Part shown: positions 1-13,118 of the stretch, piece by piece | Position numbering within the stretch: position 1 is the stretch's first letter | How the letters are laid out: each line of letters opens with the position of its first letter | DNA from: Gymnorhina tibicen | Lineage: Eukaryota; Chordata; Aves; Passeriformes; Artamidae | Length of the DNA stretch: 64,000 bases | Direction of reading: 5' to 3' | Assembly (NCBI GenBank): GCA_013399875.1 | Contig: VXAZ01002109.1 | Span: 2,276,716-2,340,715 of the forward strand | Notes under the pieces: model-generated | What the model was told of the DNA's origin: nothing | Databases searched by the model: none | The model's input: the letters and a program-made list of their open reading frames with translations, nothing else | Position numbers and translations under genes: made by a program

Positions 1-60
1 ATCTACAAATATATATATTTATATATATTCATATGAGTGTATATAATCACATTATACATT
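1..60. repeat. TA-rich low-complexity left edge
   Basis: The first 60 bases are alternating A/T with TATATA runs and little else. This is ordinary microsatellite-like sequence cut by the window edge, so its true length is unknown. Confidence 0.6.
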
Positions 61-1251
61 TATATTCATGTGTACATGAAGCGTATGCACACCCCAGCCA
101 GAATCACTACACTTGTGATACTTCTATCAACTGGTACAACCATTTCTGATGATGGAAATTTCAAATCCTTCCCCAAACTGGAACAGAAATGCCTGTACTT
201 AATTTTGCTTGGCAGCCTTTCCTCCAATGTTATGACACTTTCACGGGGCTGCCTGCACATTTGGGTACCACTGTGTGTATTCCACGATACAGACTCTTAG
301 TGTAAGCAGTGTGACAAGTACAGGCACCAACAGTAGCCACAGTGAGCACATACAGACACATTGGTGACCTCCCCAGCTGCACCCCAGGAGGGAACATAGA
401 CTGCACTTTCCCCCTTCTGGTGTCACTTACACAGACAGGAGGCTTCCGTACGAGATGTTGCTCTGCTGTCACCTATCAGTAAAAATCCTGCCATTCCCTT
501 TTCCACTGCTACTTGTAGCTGCAGGCAGCAGACATGGGGAAACAAAGAACTTGTGTCAAATACCTTCTCTTAACTGAATTCAACGATTGCCATAGATTAT
601 ATCCAAGTCCTATTTAAACCAAAAAAACCCCAAATCTGCACCACTGAAGAATGGATCCTAGCTTTTACTAGTTCTTGTTAAGTGTACATGAAAGGTTAGT
701 CCAAAATCACATTATCACTGTCTCTTGTAGGTAGAGAGGATAATCACTCCGTATTCTGCTCCTGTTCAGTAGAGGAGATGCTTTCACTTTGGTGCCAGAA
801 TGCAGGGACCATGTATTTTAATGTATTGGAACAGTGCAAACTGTGCAGTAATAAAATCATCCCATTGTTGCAATGTAAGTTAGGTGAATCTGTTGAATCA
901 TGGTAAATCTTTACATATTCTTATCTCAAAAATCTGAAAAAAACTTTATCATTTTTTATCTGAACTTTGAAGGAATGTATTATTTTATTTTGCCTTGGAA
1001 GCCATGAAAATTTATTCATTTGTCTAAGTCCTTCAAATGTAGCCAAATTACTGAAGAATGCACAGCTTACAAAAGTGTGCACGTGCATACCGTGAGTAGT
1101 GTCTTAAAAATGCTGTATACCTAATCAGCACTGATGCTCGTTCAGGTCTGTGCATGATTTGATCATGATTCTCAATAAAAAACACTTACTAAGTTTTGGT
1201 GCAGCTGACAAAAATAAAGAGAAAGGTTGTTTTTGTGGAGACAGCACAGCT
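61..1251. other. Intergenic or intronic DNA, no gene seen
   Basis: No recognisable coding sequence. Short overlapping ORFs near 37-472 lie on both strands and look like chance. A 10-bp palindrome TGCACGTGCA at 1078-1087 contains a CACGTG E-box core. An A/C-rich tract sits at 617-634. Confidence 0.6.
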
Positions 1252-1440
1252 CTGGGACACCAGGCCTAGTTCTAGTACCCTGTATCAACCAAAGAGCTTC
1301 CCACAGTGTTTCCATTTGACTTCAGGCAAGATTATTCACCTACCCTGTGATTCAGTTCCCCAGGCACAAAATAAAGACATTTTCTTATCTTACTGGGGTG
1401 TTTTAATGACAAAACTGAGTAACTGTGATGTGCTCACATG
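1252..1440 (+). mobile_element. Ancient MIR-type SINE fragment (tentative)
   Basis: The order of short blocks follows the MIR family. A CTAGTTCTAGTACC segment (1266-1279) matches the degenerate box-B side. It is followed by GACTTCAGGCAAG (1318-1330), then GATTCAGTTCCCC (1350-1362) in the position of the MIR 'CTCAGTTTCCTC' core, then TTACTGGGGTGTTTTAATGA (1390-1409), which resembles the amniote MIR segment around 'CAGGGGTGTTGTGAGGCTTAAT'. Divergence is high and the ends are approximate. MIR1_Amn-like copies are known in birds and reptiles. The assignment is by eye, without an alignment. Confidence 0.5.
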
Positions 1441-4192
1441 CTACAGCAGACAGCCACGGAAGTACTTAGACCGACAGTAAGACATACAACCCAAAAGTTT
1501 AACTCAAATTATCTGATACATTCTAAGGGCTCTTATCTTTAAAGGAAAGCCTTTCCATAAGCAAACCAAATGATCTAGTCTCAGGCTAACTAGGCTAAGT
1601 GGGATCTTTCTTCTTTCCTTTGAACAGGTTTCAAAGTAAAACAAGATAAGCAGAAGCTCCTTAGAGGACCTCTCTTCGAAGAGAGCTGGGATGTGACAAG
1701 AAGTGCAAAGCATCTCTAATTTCAGGAGCAAAAGCTTTATTTTGGTAGGGTGAAATGTAGTGTTTACAACCACAATAGATAAAAGAAAGAAATTCCCCAG
1801 TCCTCAGGGGATGTACCACAGGGATTTTTTTCCTTTTGTTTTCCCCTTTGTCTTAAGTACAGACAGATGCCAATCAATGAAATATGTGTGCTGCAGGAAT
1901 TTAGAGAAGACTTTCCATACAGTACTAAAACATAAACCTCTGCTTTCTCTTAATAGATGGATGCATTCATGTGTCATTCATAGCTGCTAAATAAATAAAT
2001 TAATCACCTTGAAAACTATTTTTTATTAATTGATCAGCACTAAAAATATACTGCTAGTAAGCTTTTACAGAAGTTGTTTTGGCTGGAATTTGATACTTAA
2101 TCTAATTTAAATACCTGTCATGGTTAGGTTGTTTTTGGTGTTTTTGACAAAATAATGACAATATTGAAGTGTGAAAACACAACTCTAGAAAAAGTATTTT
2201 TAAAAACTGGGCTTTCTATCATGTTCTTAAATATGACTTACATTTTGTTCAATAATAGCCCCATCCTACTCTCCACAAAGTAATGCATGGCTTAACATTT
2301 GTGTATAGAGCTTTACTTCAGAGACAGACAAACAATTTTCTCAGTAAATTTTTCTGCTGTGAGAATGACTGAAAACTGATTATTCTTCCTCAAAGCAAGG
2401 CATTTTCTACACTTTAGAATGAGTTTTAATGCTTTGTTCTCAGTATTTGATACTTGAAGCAGTTCCCCAACCCAAATAATATTATATACACTATTTTCAC
2501 TGCAGTGACACACACTAATTGTATGTGTGCTCAAACTCCTGTCTCAGTCAGTTAATCATTTTTGCATCAAGGCTCTCTGGAGAGATGTATAGCACCTGCC
2601 AATAGTCCTCTCAATAAAAGTAGCCTAATAGCCATCATTGTTCTTTAGCACACACTGAAGAAAAGCAGCTATATCTTAATGGGTCAGACACATCTGTATG
2701 TTTTTTCACAAGTTCGTGTCCTACCTATACCAACCATGAATCAACCTCATCACCTGACATATTTATTGTTCTGAAGGTAATAAAAGATTGTTATGTCATC
2801 CTACTATTGCTTTGCCACTTGGGTGCATCTGAAGCGTGTCATTTGAGGTCATAGACCTATTATCCAGCACAATAGCACAAAGCAGATCACCCTGGTGTAG
2901 ATGTGTCATTAAGCCAGGAAGAAATTTCAGCAAGGGCCAGGTCCATCCAAGTTACAGTGAGAGATGCTACTTTTTGTTGTTCCTCTTCTTTTTTTTTTGT
3001 TGAAGGGTAGAAGTTGCAGAAAAGGTATCAGAGAACCCATCTGCGTGAGAAAGTTTTGATAAGTTGCTTGACATCTTTCAGTCTTAAAAAAAACAGCTTG
3101 AGTCTCTGTATCTGCTCAAAATTTCTGAAAAATTAGAATAGCAGCTGTAAAAGAGAACATAATGTCATCAAAACCAACATCATTTATGGAAATTAAGTGC
3201 CTAACCCTGACATACTAAAATGGGAGTACTAGTCTCGGTCAGGAGCAAAATTTTGCCAAGAATTTACCAAGGTCTGTAAGTTGTGGCACTTCCTGCCCTC
3301 ACAGTTTGCAAGGAGGAACATGGCAAGCATTGCTTGGCTGGTCTAACAATGAGAAAGTTAAACAAAATCAGTGTGGTTTAACAGATCTCAGTAAAACAGT
3401 TAAGTAACTCTGACTTAGCTTGTATCATTTAACAACATACTGTTATACACTGAATAACATAAATAGAAAGGAAGAATATACTCTTCCTTTGCCTGTCATT
3501 AAACTCTCAGATATCTACATATAAGGGTAACAAAACCACAAAGAAACCACATGGAATATTTATTGCAACTGTAAATCTCCTATTTTAATCTCCTAGAATG
3601 ATCATACTATCTAGGAAAAAGTGGGGAAAGGTTCCTTCCATTCGTTCTTCTCTCTCCTGGTTATCCTAAACCAAAAAATCTCTAATAAAAGACACAGTTT
3701 TTCAGATAAATGAAATACAGACATTTCTTCTAAAATATTTAAATTTAGAGTTCAATAGGGAACTTTATCCCAGCTACCTAATTCTTTCAAAACTCTGGGG
3801 GAAAGCTGTACTGTCTATTAAAGCCCACTAAATTAATTTAAATGTAAAACTCCTGTAGATGAATTGCGCATGCCCTTTTGAGACGTTTCCTGCTCTGCCA
3901 CACTGAGGGCCTGGAGATGTGTGACTTCAACCATCTCAGACTTAGACTTACTGCAAAACCTCCTGTAAAATGGCAGCTGGTAGCAAAGGGGCTGACATCC
4001 GGGAGGAGGAAATCAGCATCACCCAACCTGAATCAGCCTAACGAAACACGAGGTCACAATCACTGGAACTGCTTTTCTGAGATGGACAAAGTAAAGCCCT
4101 GAGCTCATCCACGTTCCCTCGCCCCTAACTGGGGGTGGGCAGTGAATGTACATGTTAACCAGCCCCATTCTTCCTTTGGGTTTGATGGCAGC
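1441..4192. other. Non-coding DNA, no gene seen
   Basis: AT-rich single-copy-looking sequence. A T-run lies at 2989-2998. ORFs of 60-90 codons occur on both strands and overlap each other, so none is supported as a gene. No splice-bounded exon or repeat family was recognised. Confidence 0.55.
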
Positions 4193-4223
4193 CCTGCACC
4201 CACCATTGAGGGAAGGGTGCAGG
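4193..4223. repeat. GC-rich inverted repeat, 9-bp arms, 13-nt loop
   Basis: CCTGCACCC at 4193-4201 is the exact reverse complement of GGGTGCAGG at 4215-4223. A stem of this length can occur by chance in 64 kb, but its high GC stands out from the surrounding AT-rich DNA. Confidence 0.6.
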
Positions 4224-5767
4224 ATACAGACTGCAAGATTGTTACCCAGATGTTTCAAGCCACTCACAGAAAGGCATCAATGGGCTATAAATTTGTGAGG
4301 GGAGAGGAAGATTTGCAAAAGAATCGAAGGCAACCATAGGGAGAAGCTGGAATAAAAAGAGCTCTGCTGGTGGTAGGGTACCGGTAGATGGACAGGCTGG
4401 GGGCTTTCCTGTTGCAATCTGCTCCCTGCTAGCCATGAATTTTAACCACTTGTACACAGAGTGATTGCTTTCCTTGTTTAGACTTCTATTGACACACAGC
4501 CACGTAGTCAAACAAAGGTCAGAATTACCGAAATACCACAAAATGCCTGCACACAACCTTTGAAGAAAGGAAGCATCTGTCTTACCAACATGGGTTTTTT
4601 TTCAAATCCTTGTGCAACCACATTGGGGATTTTCTTCTTTAAATTCCATGCAATGTTAACCTTCATGAGTGATTATATTTTTCCTTTTATGTAAAGAATA
4701 TGTTCTACATTTTTTTGTATTCGCTTTAAGTACAAATTACAAACAAGACAACTGTAATCCTAGAAAATTTAGGAAAAAAAGACTAAAGTCCTGATTTCAC
4801 TTTTTTTTTTTGACTACTGAGTAATAACATTTTTCTACTAAAGTTCAACCTGTAGGTTCACAAATGCAAGAAAGGACGAGTGTTTTATTTTGTCTCAAAC
4901 ACACCACAGTAATGTCGTACCAGCAAGAGCCGTGTGTATGTGTGTGCCAGCAGAGCTTGCGCCTGCAGTGCATGCACCAGCAGGACTTGGATGTCTTCCT
5001 TCTCCCAGGCCTCAGTTCCTCATGCTACCTAAACTGCCTCCCACTGTGGCCCAGTTTCTCAATTGGTTTATGTTATACATGGCCACTAATTATCCTGTGA
5101 TTTCCTATCACATTTATTGGCAGAGAAGATCACTGCTATCCTTTCCATTGGAGCTGCTTGAAAAGACTGAGGTGTGTTCCTGAGGTTATAGCCAGAGCAG
5201 GAATAGCCACACCTGAGTCCAATTTTCCTTAGATTTTCTTCAGGGGATTTATTAAAAGGACACAGGCTCCCTGGTTTTTACTCTGATGCATCACTTTTCT
5301 GCATATCATATTGCAGAAAATTATTGCAAAGGAATTTGCCACCAGGGTTATCTTCCAGAGCTGTTTCATGCGGGAGATGAACCCTGGGTTTTAACCTTTA
5401 ACTCAAGAATCTTGAAAATTATCTGCAACTAAACTCGAGAAAAACCAGCATGATAGTAAAGCTTAAGAAAGTTCCATTATCTGAACTAAAATTTTAAGTA
5501 TAGTACAATATATATTAAAGGAAATTACACCAAGAGACAAACCCCTCCTGGTATAATGTTCTCCAGATGATCAATAAGAGCCGTGTGTTGTATCACAGAA
5601 GTTTGACCAGCATAGTTGCAGAGGAGGCCTATGCAGTTCATTATAAAAGCCCTTTGGGGACAGACAGCCTTGTTTCTAAACAGTGTTATTTATCATCAGA
5701 AAAGCAAAAGCCTGTTATGAATCATGATATCTGACATTAGGGCCTAAGCATATGCATTACTGAATAC
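4224..5767. other. Non-coding DNA with a T-run and small inverted repeat
   Basis: No gene recognised. A run of 11 T lies at 4801-4811. TTTTCTGCA at 5295-5303 pairs with TGCAGAAAA at 5312-5320 (8-nt loop). The stretch around 4990-5060 has a MIR-like fragment that was too weak to annotate. Confidence 0.5.
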
Positions 5768-5808
5768 ACCTTAAAACACCTGACTGGAATACCTTAAAAC
5801 ACCCGACT
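5768..5808 (+). repeat. Short tandem duplication, period 23
   Basis: ACCTTAAAACACCTGACT at 5768-5785 recurs as ACCTTAAAACACCCGACT at 5791-5808 with one mismatch. This looks like a local duplication by slippage. Confidence 0.75.
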
Positions 5809-8800
5809 TTAAACTAAGGAGATGCAAATTAGATAGATTTGTTTAGTTCAGAGCAAAGAACACAGATTTGTTCACTTCATATGAGGTCTCACCCTGAAGC
5901 TGCCACACAAGATGACATGATTGCATGACAGACCACAAATGTCACGCAAACAACCAGCGCCCTTTGGCCATAACACATAATATGCTCAGAAGGTTCATAG
6001 CCAAGATGAACATAACCAAAGACCCCAGTTGTATCAGATAAATACAGGCTCTTTGAATTTCACATAGCACCAAGTTAGCCAATATTTTCATTTAGAAAAG
6101 CACAGTCAGCACTGGACATATAAAGTTTACTTCCCTTTTTCAGGGCTAAAAAACCTTTCAGATGTCACCAATCATAAACAGACAAACATACAAACCACTA
6201 GACAGGATCTTGAGGACAAGTAATTTATAGTATTTGTAGTCTTCAAGCCCAGGATACTATGATTGTGCTTGATGTTCCCTATCCCATTATGTGCCTTCTA
6301 CAAGCAAACCCAGTGGCTGGCATTGAGTTTTCAAGTTATTTTTAAAACCTGCATTATGTATTTAGGGTAAGATTTTTAAGGACAAGACATTTTGAAGTAC
6401 ATTACATCTGACTCAAGCTAACAATGAATTTCTCTGTGGTCTTACTGGATGAAAAGGAAGTCTTAGGTGAACCTGTTCTCTTTAATCACAGTGAAATAAT
6501 ACTCTTTGATTTTCAGTGCATGTCATTCACAGTTATTTATAGGACAATGCTGGAAGTCAAAACAGTCATCAAGGGTTAGTAGATATTAGGCTTAACATCA
6601 TACATTTTCATTAATGGGCTTAAATGAACAAGTAAAGAAATACTCCAGTGATTAAGGCTATTAGAAAACTAGTCACTCATATCAGCCACCAAACACGAGT
6701 TTCAAATTTCCATTAAAAAAGTATTTTCTGTCTTAATGAATGATTATTTGGTCACAATATGATTTTCTGAAAACAGCTAAATTATGATGCATCACTAAGT
6801 ACTGATGGCTCAAAAATTTAATTGCCTGTGTCTGATTCTCTTCTTAAAAATCAGGCACTAAAATCCAAGCAGCTAAAACTATTATTTCTACAAATATAGC
6901 TAGTTTTAAGCAACATTACGGTCTTCTAAAAGCCCATTGCCATCTGCTCTGTCAAAGTAATAAATGAAGAAGTTGGATTTACATGTGGCACTCTGTTAAA
7001 TGAGGTAAAGTTCAGAACAGACTTTTGCTTCCCAGCAGATGGGGATCTCCCAGCAGGGATGGAAGTCAACAAAGAGGGTAGCAGGGGGTTTCCATAAATT
7101 CATGTGATCCCTGGGCAGAACTAAATGGATTAAATAACAAGGACTCTAGGAGTTAAGCTGTATCTTGTTATACTAAGATGTCTCTGGATATTAGGTGCAC
7201 AACAGTTATTCATGCTTTCTTGATAAAGTAGAAAAAACATACTATGCATTTTCTTTGAATTTTGAGCTTGTTTTGCCTTGTGTCTTCTTGTGGAACTGCA
7301 AAGCATGAGGCAAACTGTAAATCTCTTCTACACAAGAAGAAGATATTCAAAAGTCTATGTTATCAAAGAGAAAGGCAAAAAGTGTCTGTGAATACCATTC
7401 AAGGGTTTCACTCTAGTATCCTACAACTGCTACCATTCATTGTTCATTAACATTTGCATCACAGGATTTATTGTTAGAGGTTGTTTAAAAGGATTTTTAA
7501 TATTATTTGTCTTTTGTGACTGCAAAAGTGGACAAAATTGCTAAAATTTCCCTTGTTTTGCAAACTTGTATTTATCACCCAGATTCATCACATTTGAGGA
7601 GTTTAGAAACAGTAGTGTTTAAAGAATGAAAATATACATGGGAAAATGCTTGGCGGAGTACAATATGTATCTTTAAAGTTATTTGTATGTTTGTGGGCAA
7701 AGAAATCAGCATTGAGTTTAGGTTTGTATTTTAGGGCCATTGATCTTGAACAAGAAATCAAATAGCCGGTATTATAATGCATCACAGTGAACAGATATGT
7801 TTGCCTTTGAATAGTCTTTCACATTTGCTTTTGACAGCATAATCCAAAATTAGTCTCCTGAATTTTTTATGCTTTGTCTGACATGGTTTCTGACATTCCT
7901 TGAACAAGCACCTGATCTGGAGTGAGGACTTTAAACTTGAGTTGTTTATATGTTTACTTAAATTTACTTTGGCTGAAATCATGCCATTATTTGCATCAGT
8001 GATCAAGATGAGTGCTTCCTGTATTGTTGAATGGTAAGGCTGTTCTTTTTTCACTGTTTCATGGCACTGGATTTCCAGTAGAGGAAAACCAGAACTTGCC
8101 TGCTTATGGTTTCAATAGGTTGTATGAACTGGCTACTTGCAGTGCAGCCTATTGGAGATGCTGTATTTCACTTAATTCCAACTCAGAAACATGCAAGGAA
8201 AGAAAGTATTTGCTGCTGTAGCAGAAGTAACAGACATTTGTTTAGTCTGAATGTTATTTTAATTAAGCAAAATTATTTGAAATTATAGTTGGTATTCATA
8301 GAGAGAGGTGTTTAATTTTAGGCACAATACAGATATATGCCCATCTACACCAATATATATCCACACAGGAATTTTGGATGGTTTTAGTTAGAGAGATGAT
8401 TACAGGGCCTGTGTCACCTGCTTGCCTGACTGCTGAAAAATAGTTTCTTCACTTAGGAATGACGATTGATTTAGAAATATAGAATAAATAATATGACTAT
8501 TTCAAATCTTAAAATATTATTGTTTACAGACTTTTTGTTTAATTGTCTTTTGTACTTTATCTGACACTAAACCTCATGAAGGATAATCCCTTTCCCAAGG
8601 AGGCAATACGTTTCCAAAAGTCCTTTGTTAAGGTGACAGGCTAGTAATTCTACCCCCATCAGCTCTCTTTTTCACATATTGCCAACTCTTAGCATGTGAA
8701 ATAAGTTTAGGGGGAGGATCTCTTTCTCAAAATGAGTTCATTGCAATCTCAACCAAAATTCTGGCACACATTTATTTTCATGTCTCCTCTAAAAAGCATA

Positions 8801-11800
8801 TAGCAATTTCAACAGCTGTTAACTTTGAACCGACTGGCTTTGTGTCTTCTGAGAAGAAAAAAGGAAAGTCCAACAGAAGAGTGTAATGTGATAGAAATAG
8901 GCTGCCCAGTCCCTTCAGCAGTAGTAGGACTAATTTCCTGCTGCAGAAACATCGTAAGAAATTCAGTTCCCAAACAAACGATGGGATATTGCTGGTTGAT
9001 TTGCCAGTGAGCATCTGCAGACAAGATAATGGTGAGATAGTGGGAGCATCAGGCTGCAAGCTTCAAACCTGTTGCACGTTTTTTTTTTTTGAGCTGTCTT
9101 TTATGTCTGTCTGCCAGTTTTTTAGTGTTACCCTGGTTATGAGTGGATGGGATAGTTTGGGCATAGAAATATGTCTTTCTGCTCCTATTTTGTTTGCAGT
9201 ATATGTATTTCAAACAAGATTTTTGAAAGCATAAACCTTTTTTTTAAGAAAACTGCAGCAATAGAGATGAGTCTTCCATTTGCTGCCCCTGAATTAAGCA
9301 TCCAGTTCCTATTGTTTTCAAAAATAAAGGACCATGTTCATGACATGTTTACAAGACAATACAAAGGGAAAACAGAAAATATAACCAAAGTAAAAATATC
9401 TCTATGCACCTATCTATATATAAAAGTAGAAACTTTTAAAGCAGTCTGTTCCTATTTCAAGAAATACACAAATGGTCCTGTTAACATCTGAATACACTAT
9501 ATCACATTGACTGAAAGGGAAGGGAAGGAAAAGAAAAGTAACAGAAAGTTAGAGAACACTTGAAAACTGTGATATAGGATTGTGTTGTGCTAGAGGAGGG
9601 AATGTTGAAGGCAGGTTTGAATCCTGAAGCAATTTTGTGGAAGGTTCCTTGTGTGGACTTCTTCAGAGAGCGCAGGGCTGTCTCAGACCATCTCTATGAC
9701 TTCAGAGAGAATCTGAACTGCAGATCTTCACAGGAACCACAGGTTCCTGCACCACATAGTAACCCCTGCATGCACTTAAGGGAATACATGCACTGAGGTC
9801 TCTCCAGTTACTTCTTGGAATGATTTCCTAGTCTGGTTGTATTTTTTAGCAATGTCCTGCTTTAATTAGTCTCAGAAGCCCATGCTTAGATATCACGTAT
9901 TATTGGTCACTGACATGAACTAGATTAAAGCACCCACCAATTTGTCAAATCCTCGTGAGAGCCTGTGGCTGTCAAAAGTGCCAGGAAGCTTCATTCATGT
10001 CTGAGTGTCATAGCATGTACCTCTTCAGTCAGCCTTTTGTCTTTTGTAGTTTCTTGGCCCTCACCATATATCTTCCAAAAGTGCATTACAGATGGTAAAA
10101 AGGACTGCCATGGGTTACAGCTGATAGTCCTGGTATTTTTATTCTGCAATGTAAAAAAATTTTATGCTGTCATTTTCCCATTGGAATAACCATTGATATC
10201 ATAGGTAAGGGTACTTCCAGAACTTCTGCAGTAATTTATTCTCATTTCTTCACTAAAAAACCGTGATATTTTGCCTTCAAATGATTGAATATCAGTAGTA
10301 CAATCTATGTAATTTTCTTCAGAAAATAAGGCATTTAAATTTTAGCACTTCTTTTTCTGGAAAAGGGAGGGTCCCATCTTCAGGAAAAGAAAGTTTTGTT
10401 TAAATTTCCACCAAGTTATTTTTAAGTGCCCTAGGTTAGACTCACACACGGATTCAGGCAATGGTGAGAAATGCAGGTCACATCTCCTTGTCTCTTATTA
10501 AGCCCCACTGCCCCGAGTCAAATTAAATTAAGTATCTTATACAGGAGACGTGAACAACACACATTTTCAAAGGAGCCCCCAGAAAAGGCTTAGTCATGAG
10601 GCTATAGGTTACTCTGAGGTGACAGAGTGTGGGCATTAAGCTAGTCGTTTATATGTTAGGTAAACACATACACAGACAGAGGCAGAGCCTTAAGAAACAA
10701 ATCAGACAGACGCCTGTTCGGTCCCTCAATAACCAAGGCATAGTGTTAGACCTACAAATTGGTTGTCGAGGTCTCAAATCTGCCCTAGTCTTTTGACAGA
10801 ATTAACCTTAAATTGCTTCAAATGTCAGGTGTTGCTTGAAGAGAGGTGAGCTGTTCAAAATTATCTAAATACTTGCATTCTAAGGCGGAAGTGTGCTGTT
10901 TCAATAGTATTGCCAGCAGAAAGATTGAAACAGCAAAAAAAAAAACCAATTCTACATTTTAAAGAAGCAGCTACTCAACCATTTCTTTCGTAGTTTAATT
11001 ATGCCTTATGATTTCCCTAGGGCCAAGTTTCCCTTTACATAACACGTATGCAACTAAAACTATTTTGCTGGCAAATCTTATATGCAATGTGACAAAGCTG
11101 CAAAACAAAGGAGTGAATGTGATTGTGAATGAGATCTTCATAGAAGACTTTTTACTTTTTAGTTGGCAGATTCCATTGCTTTGACTCAGTGCAAATCAGT
11201 AAAACAAATTTCAGATGTAACCTACATTATGGTGTCAGGTTAGAAGAAAAATATCTCATCCAAAAGTGTGCAAAGAATTAAAACAATATTTTCCCTTAGC
11301 TGGCTACTTATGAACAAGATGCTGAAATGTAGAATTATCACTTCTTGGGAGAGGCTATTTTTAAATTAGTTTTTAAATCTGTGGTGAAATAAAAGCTAGT
11401 TTTACTGTTCCAAAAGATAAATTTCATTTAGAAAAATAAAAACCAGATTTTTCTTTTATTTTGAAGTGTTCCTAAAGTTACTTTCTGAAACCATAAAGTA
11501 CATATTTTAAACTTTAACTTTTTAAAACAGGAATTATCATTAACATTTATTTCACTCCATTTTTCACTACATTGCAGATCAAGGATAGAATTGATTTAAC
11601 TCTCCTATATGCATTCATTAAATTTCATCCAAATGTTATTTGTAGTTAATCTGAATTTTCACACGCATGATAAAATAGAAGAAAAACATATAAATGTTTT
11701 CTTTAACTGAGGTAAGCCTTTCATCATGAATTTTCCACTCAGCATGGGTGACCAGAACCTAGGAAATGCAATTGTTTCATCAACATTGAACAAAAATATC

Positions 11801-12480
11801 CATTTACTCAGATGCAAGCTCAGAACAAACCTAGTGAAGGCCATGAACATATTCTGGATTTTCAGCAGTCTAAATGACAGTAGAAGTGTATCCCTGGCTG
11901 CCTCTGACAGCGTTTCACTTAAGTGTTATTTAAAACAAATTTCCAGTGCAATAAAGCCTCTCCCCTCTGCAAACGTAAATTATATTTAATATGCCTGGGA
12001 ACAAGCGAGGCTGCCAAAGTCTGAGGCAAGCCAGCCTTTATGACTTCAGTCCGTTCTCAGCCCTTGATTACAATTTGATTTCCTTTGGCATCAAAAGACA
12101 AACTATTTTAGTGAACAATGTTCTTCCTTTACCAAGAGTGAGCTCTAGTTTCTTGGCAGAGGGCCTATTTACTGGCAGACAACATGTCCAACCTCCCAGC
12201 AATAGCAGACCTGTGGACTTTGATTTAAAGCAGCACAAAGTAAGAAAAACAGAACAGAATGTATATTGCTCACTTGAGAGGCTTATTGTTTAACCGGCCT
12301 ACTTATCATTAGCCTGTGCTCCAATCCTCAACACTTTCTTTTGTGTACTTTATGTCAGACATATGGCCACGTTGGGATGCTGACAGCAGTTTTAGCACTG
12401 CTGCACTATACATACTACTTGTAATTTGTTCTATCTTATAGTTGGGGCTTTCTTCAAAGAATAAAGTGAATTTTAAATGC
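5809..12480. other. Long non-coding stretch, no gene seen
   Basis: AT-rich DNA with scattered ORFs up to about 106 codons on both strands, none resembling a known protein. Simple runs include T12 at 9079-9090, a purine-rich GGGAAGGGAAGG patch near 9509-9520 and A11 at 10935-10945. The part from about 11000 to 12480 is less repetitive and could include conserved non-coding elements. That is only an impression. Confidence 0.5.
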
Positions 12481-12511
12481 TGCTGTTAATAACGGTAACC
12501 GCCTGACAAGA

Positions 12512-12519
12512 TATAAAAG
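12512..12519 (+). promoter_or_regulatory. TATA-box-like element
   Basis: TATAAAAG lies in a slightly GC-richer context just after AACGGTAACCGCC. The box fits the TATA consensus. No convincing initiator is seen about 30 bases downstream, so promoter activity is inference. A small inverted repeat, CATCTAC (12551-12557) with GTAGATG (12570-12576), lies where a transcript would begin. Confidence 0.25.
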
Positions 12520-12688
12520 TGATGTGCTTGGAGTGATGGCAGCGTTCATTCATCTACGTTGAGAGCCTTGTAGATGTTAAAGCATTTAAAATGGAACATC
12601 TATTACAAGAAGAAATTAAATCCACAAAGGCTGCTGAATTCAGTAACACAAAATAAAGTGTTCCCATGCTTTTAACTCCCCGGCCGCC

Positions 12689-12937
12689 ATGTCAAAAGAA
12701 AAAAAAAAGGAAGAAACACATTTCAAAGAGAGACAAATTTCACTCAGGCTTTTTGTTTACCTCCACCTTTGGGTAACCATATATCTCCCTCAGGATTGTG
12801 ATAGCATGTTTTTCCCCTTCTCATCACTATCTGATCTCCAAGAATGCCCTTTTACCTCTTTTTCTGTTTGTTTGTTTCTTTTACTTAAGTACCTTAAACC
12901 TGATATAGTGATCAGGAGGGAAGAGAGGGTGGGATAG
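12689..12937 (+). CDS. Hypothetical 82-codon ORF in strong Kozak context
   Basis: The ATG at 12689 is preceded by CCCCGGCCGCC, giving GCCGCC directly before the start with G at -3. The base at +4 is T rather than G. The product begins with a lysine/glutamate-rich segment (MSKEKKKEE) and continues with a hydrophobic, phenylalanine- and leucine-rich middle. It matches no protein I recognise. A TATA-like box lies about 170 bases upstream and an AATAAA lies 182 bases after the stop, but three ATGs in weaker context precede it. Within the ORF, the run of T and C ending in TTACTTAAG resembles an intron 3' end, which argues against a simple coding exon. The length is within chance expectation, so I do not claim it is expressed. 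Confidence 0.12.
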   Translation: MSKEKKKEETHFKERQISLRLFVYLHLWVTIYLPQDCDSMFFPFSSLSDLQECPFTSFSVCLFLLLKYLKPDIVIRREERVG

Positions 12938-12947
12938 CACTCGGGTC

Positions 12948-12969
12948 CAGGCAGGAGCCTTCCTGCCTG
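12948..12969. repeat. GC-rich hairpin, 9-bp perfect stem, 4-nt loop
   Basis: CAGGCAGGA at 12948-12956 pairs exactly with TCCTGCCTG at 12961-12969 around a GCCT loop. It lies in the most GC-rich part of the 12.5-13.15 kb interval. Confidence 0.65.
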
Positions 12970-13118
12970 CAGAGGAGCACCAGGGTTTCCTTGCTCTTGC
13001 CCCCCAGTCTTCCCTGGGGCCAAGGTTCTTTCTGAATGGATTAGGATCCTCTTCGATTTCAGCTGAATTCTACACCTCATAAGACCTTACCAGGTCTGTT
13101 GTAGAATAAGAAGCTTCC

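Noticed and set aside
4981..5060. Possible second MIR-like fragment around CAGGCCTCAGTTCCTCAT
   Set aside because: Only one short block fits; the flanking MIR blocks are absent or too diverged.
6263..6273. TTGTGCTTGAT, matching the start of miR-218
   Set aside because: The match stops after 11 bases and no complementary arm is found nearby.
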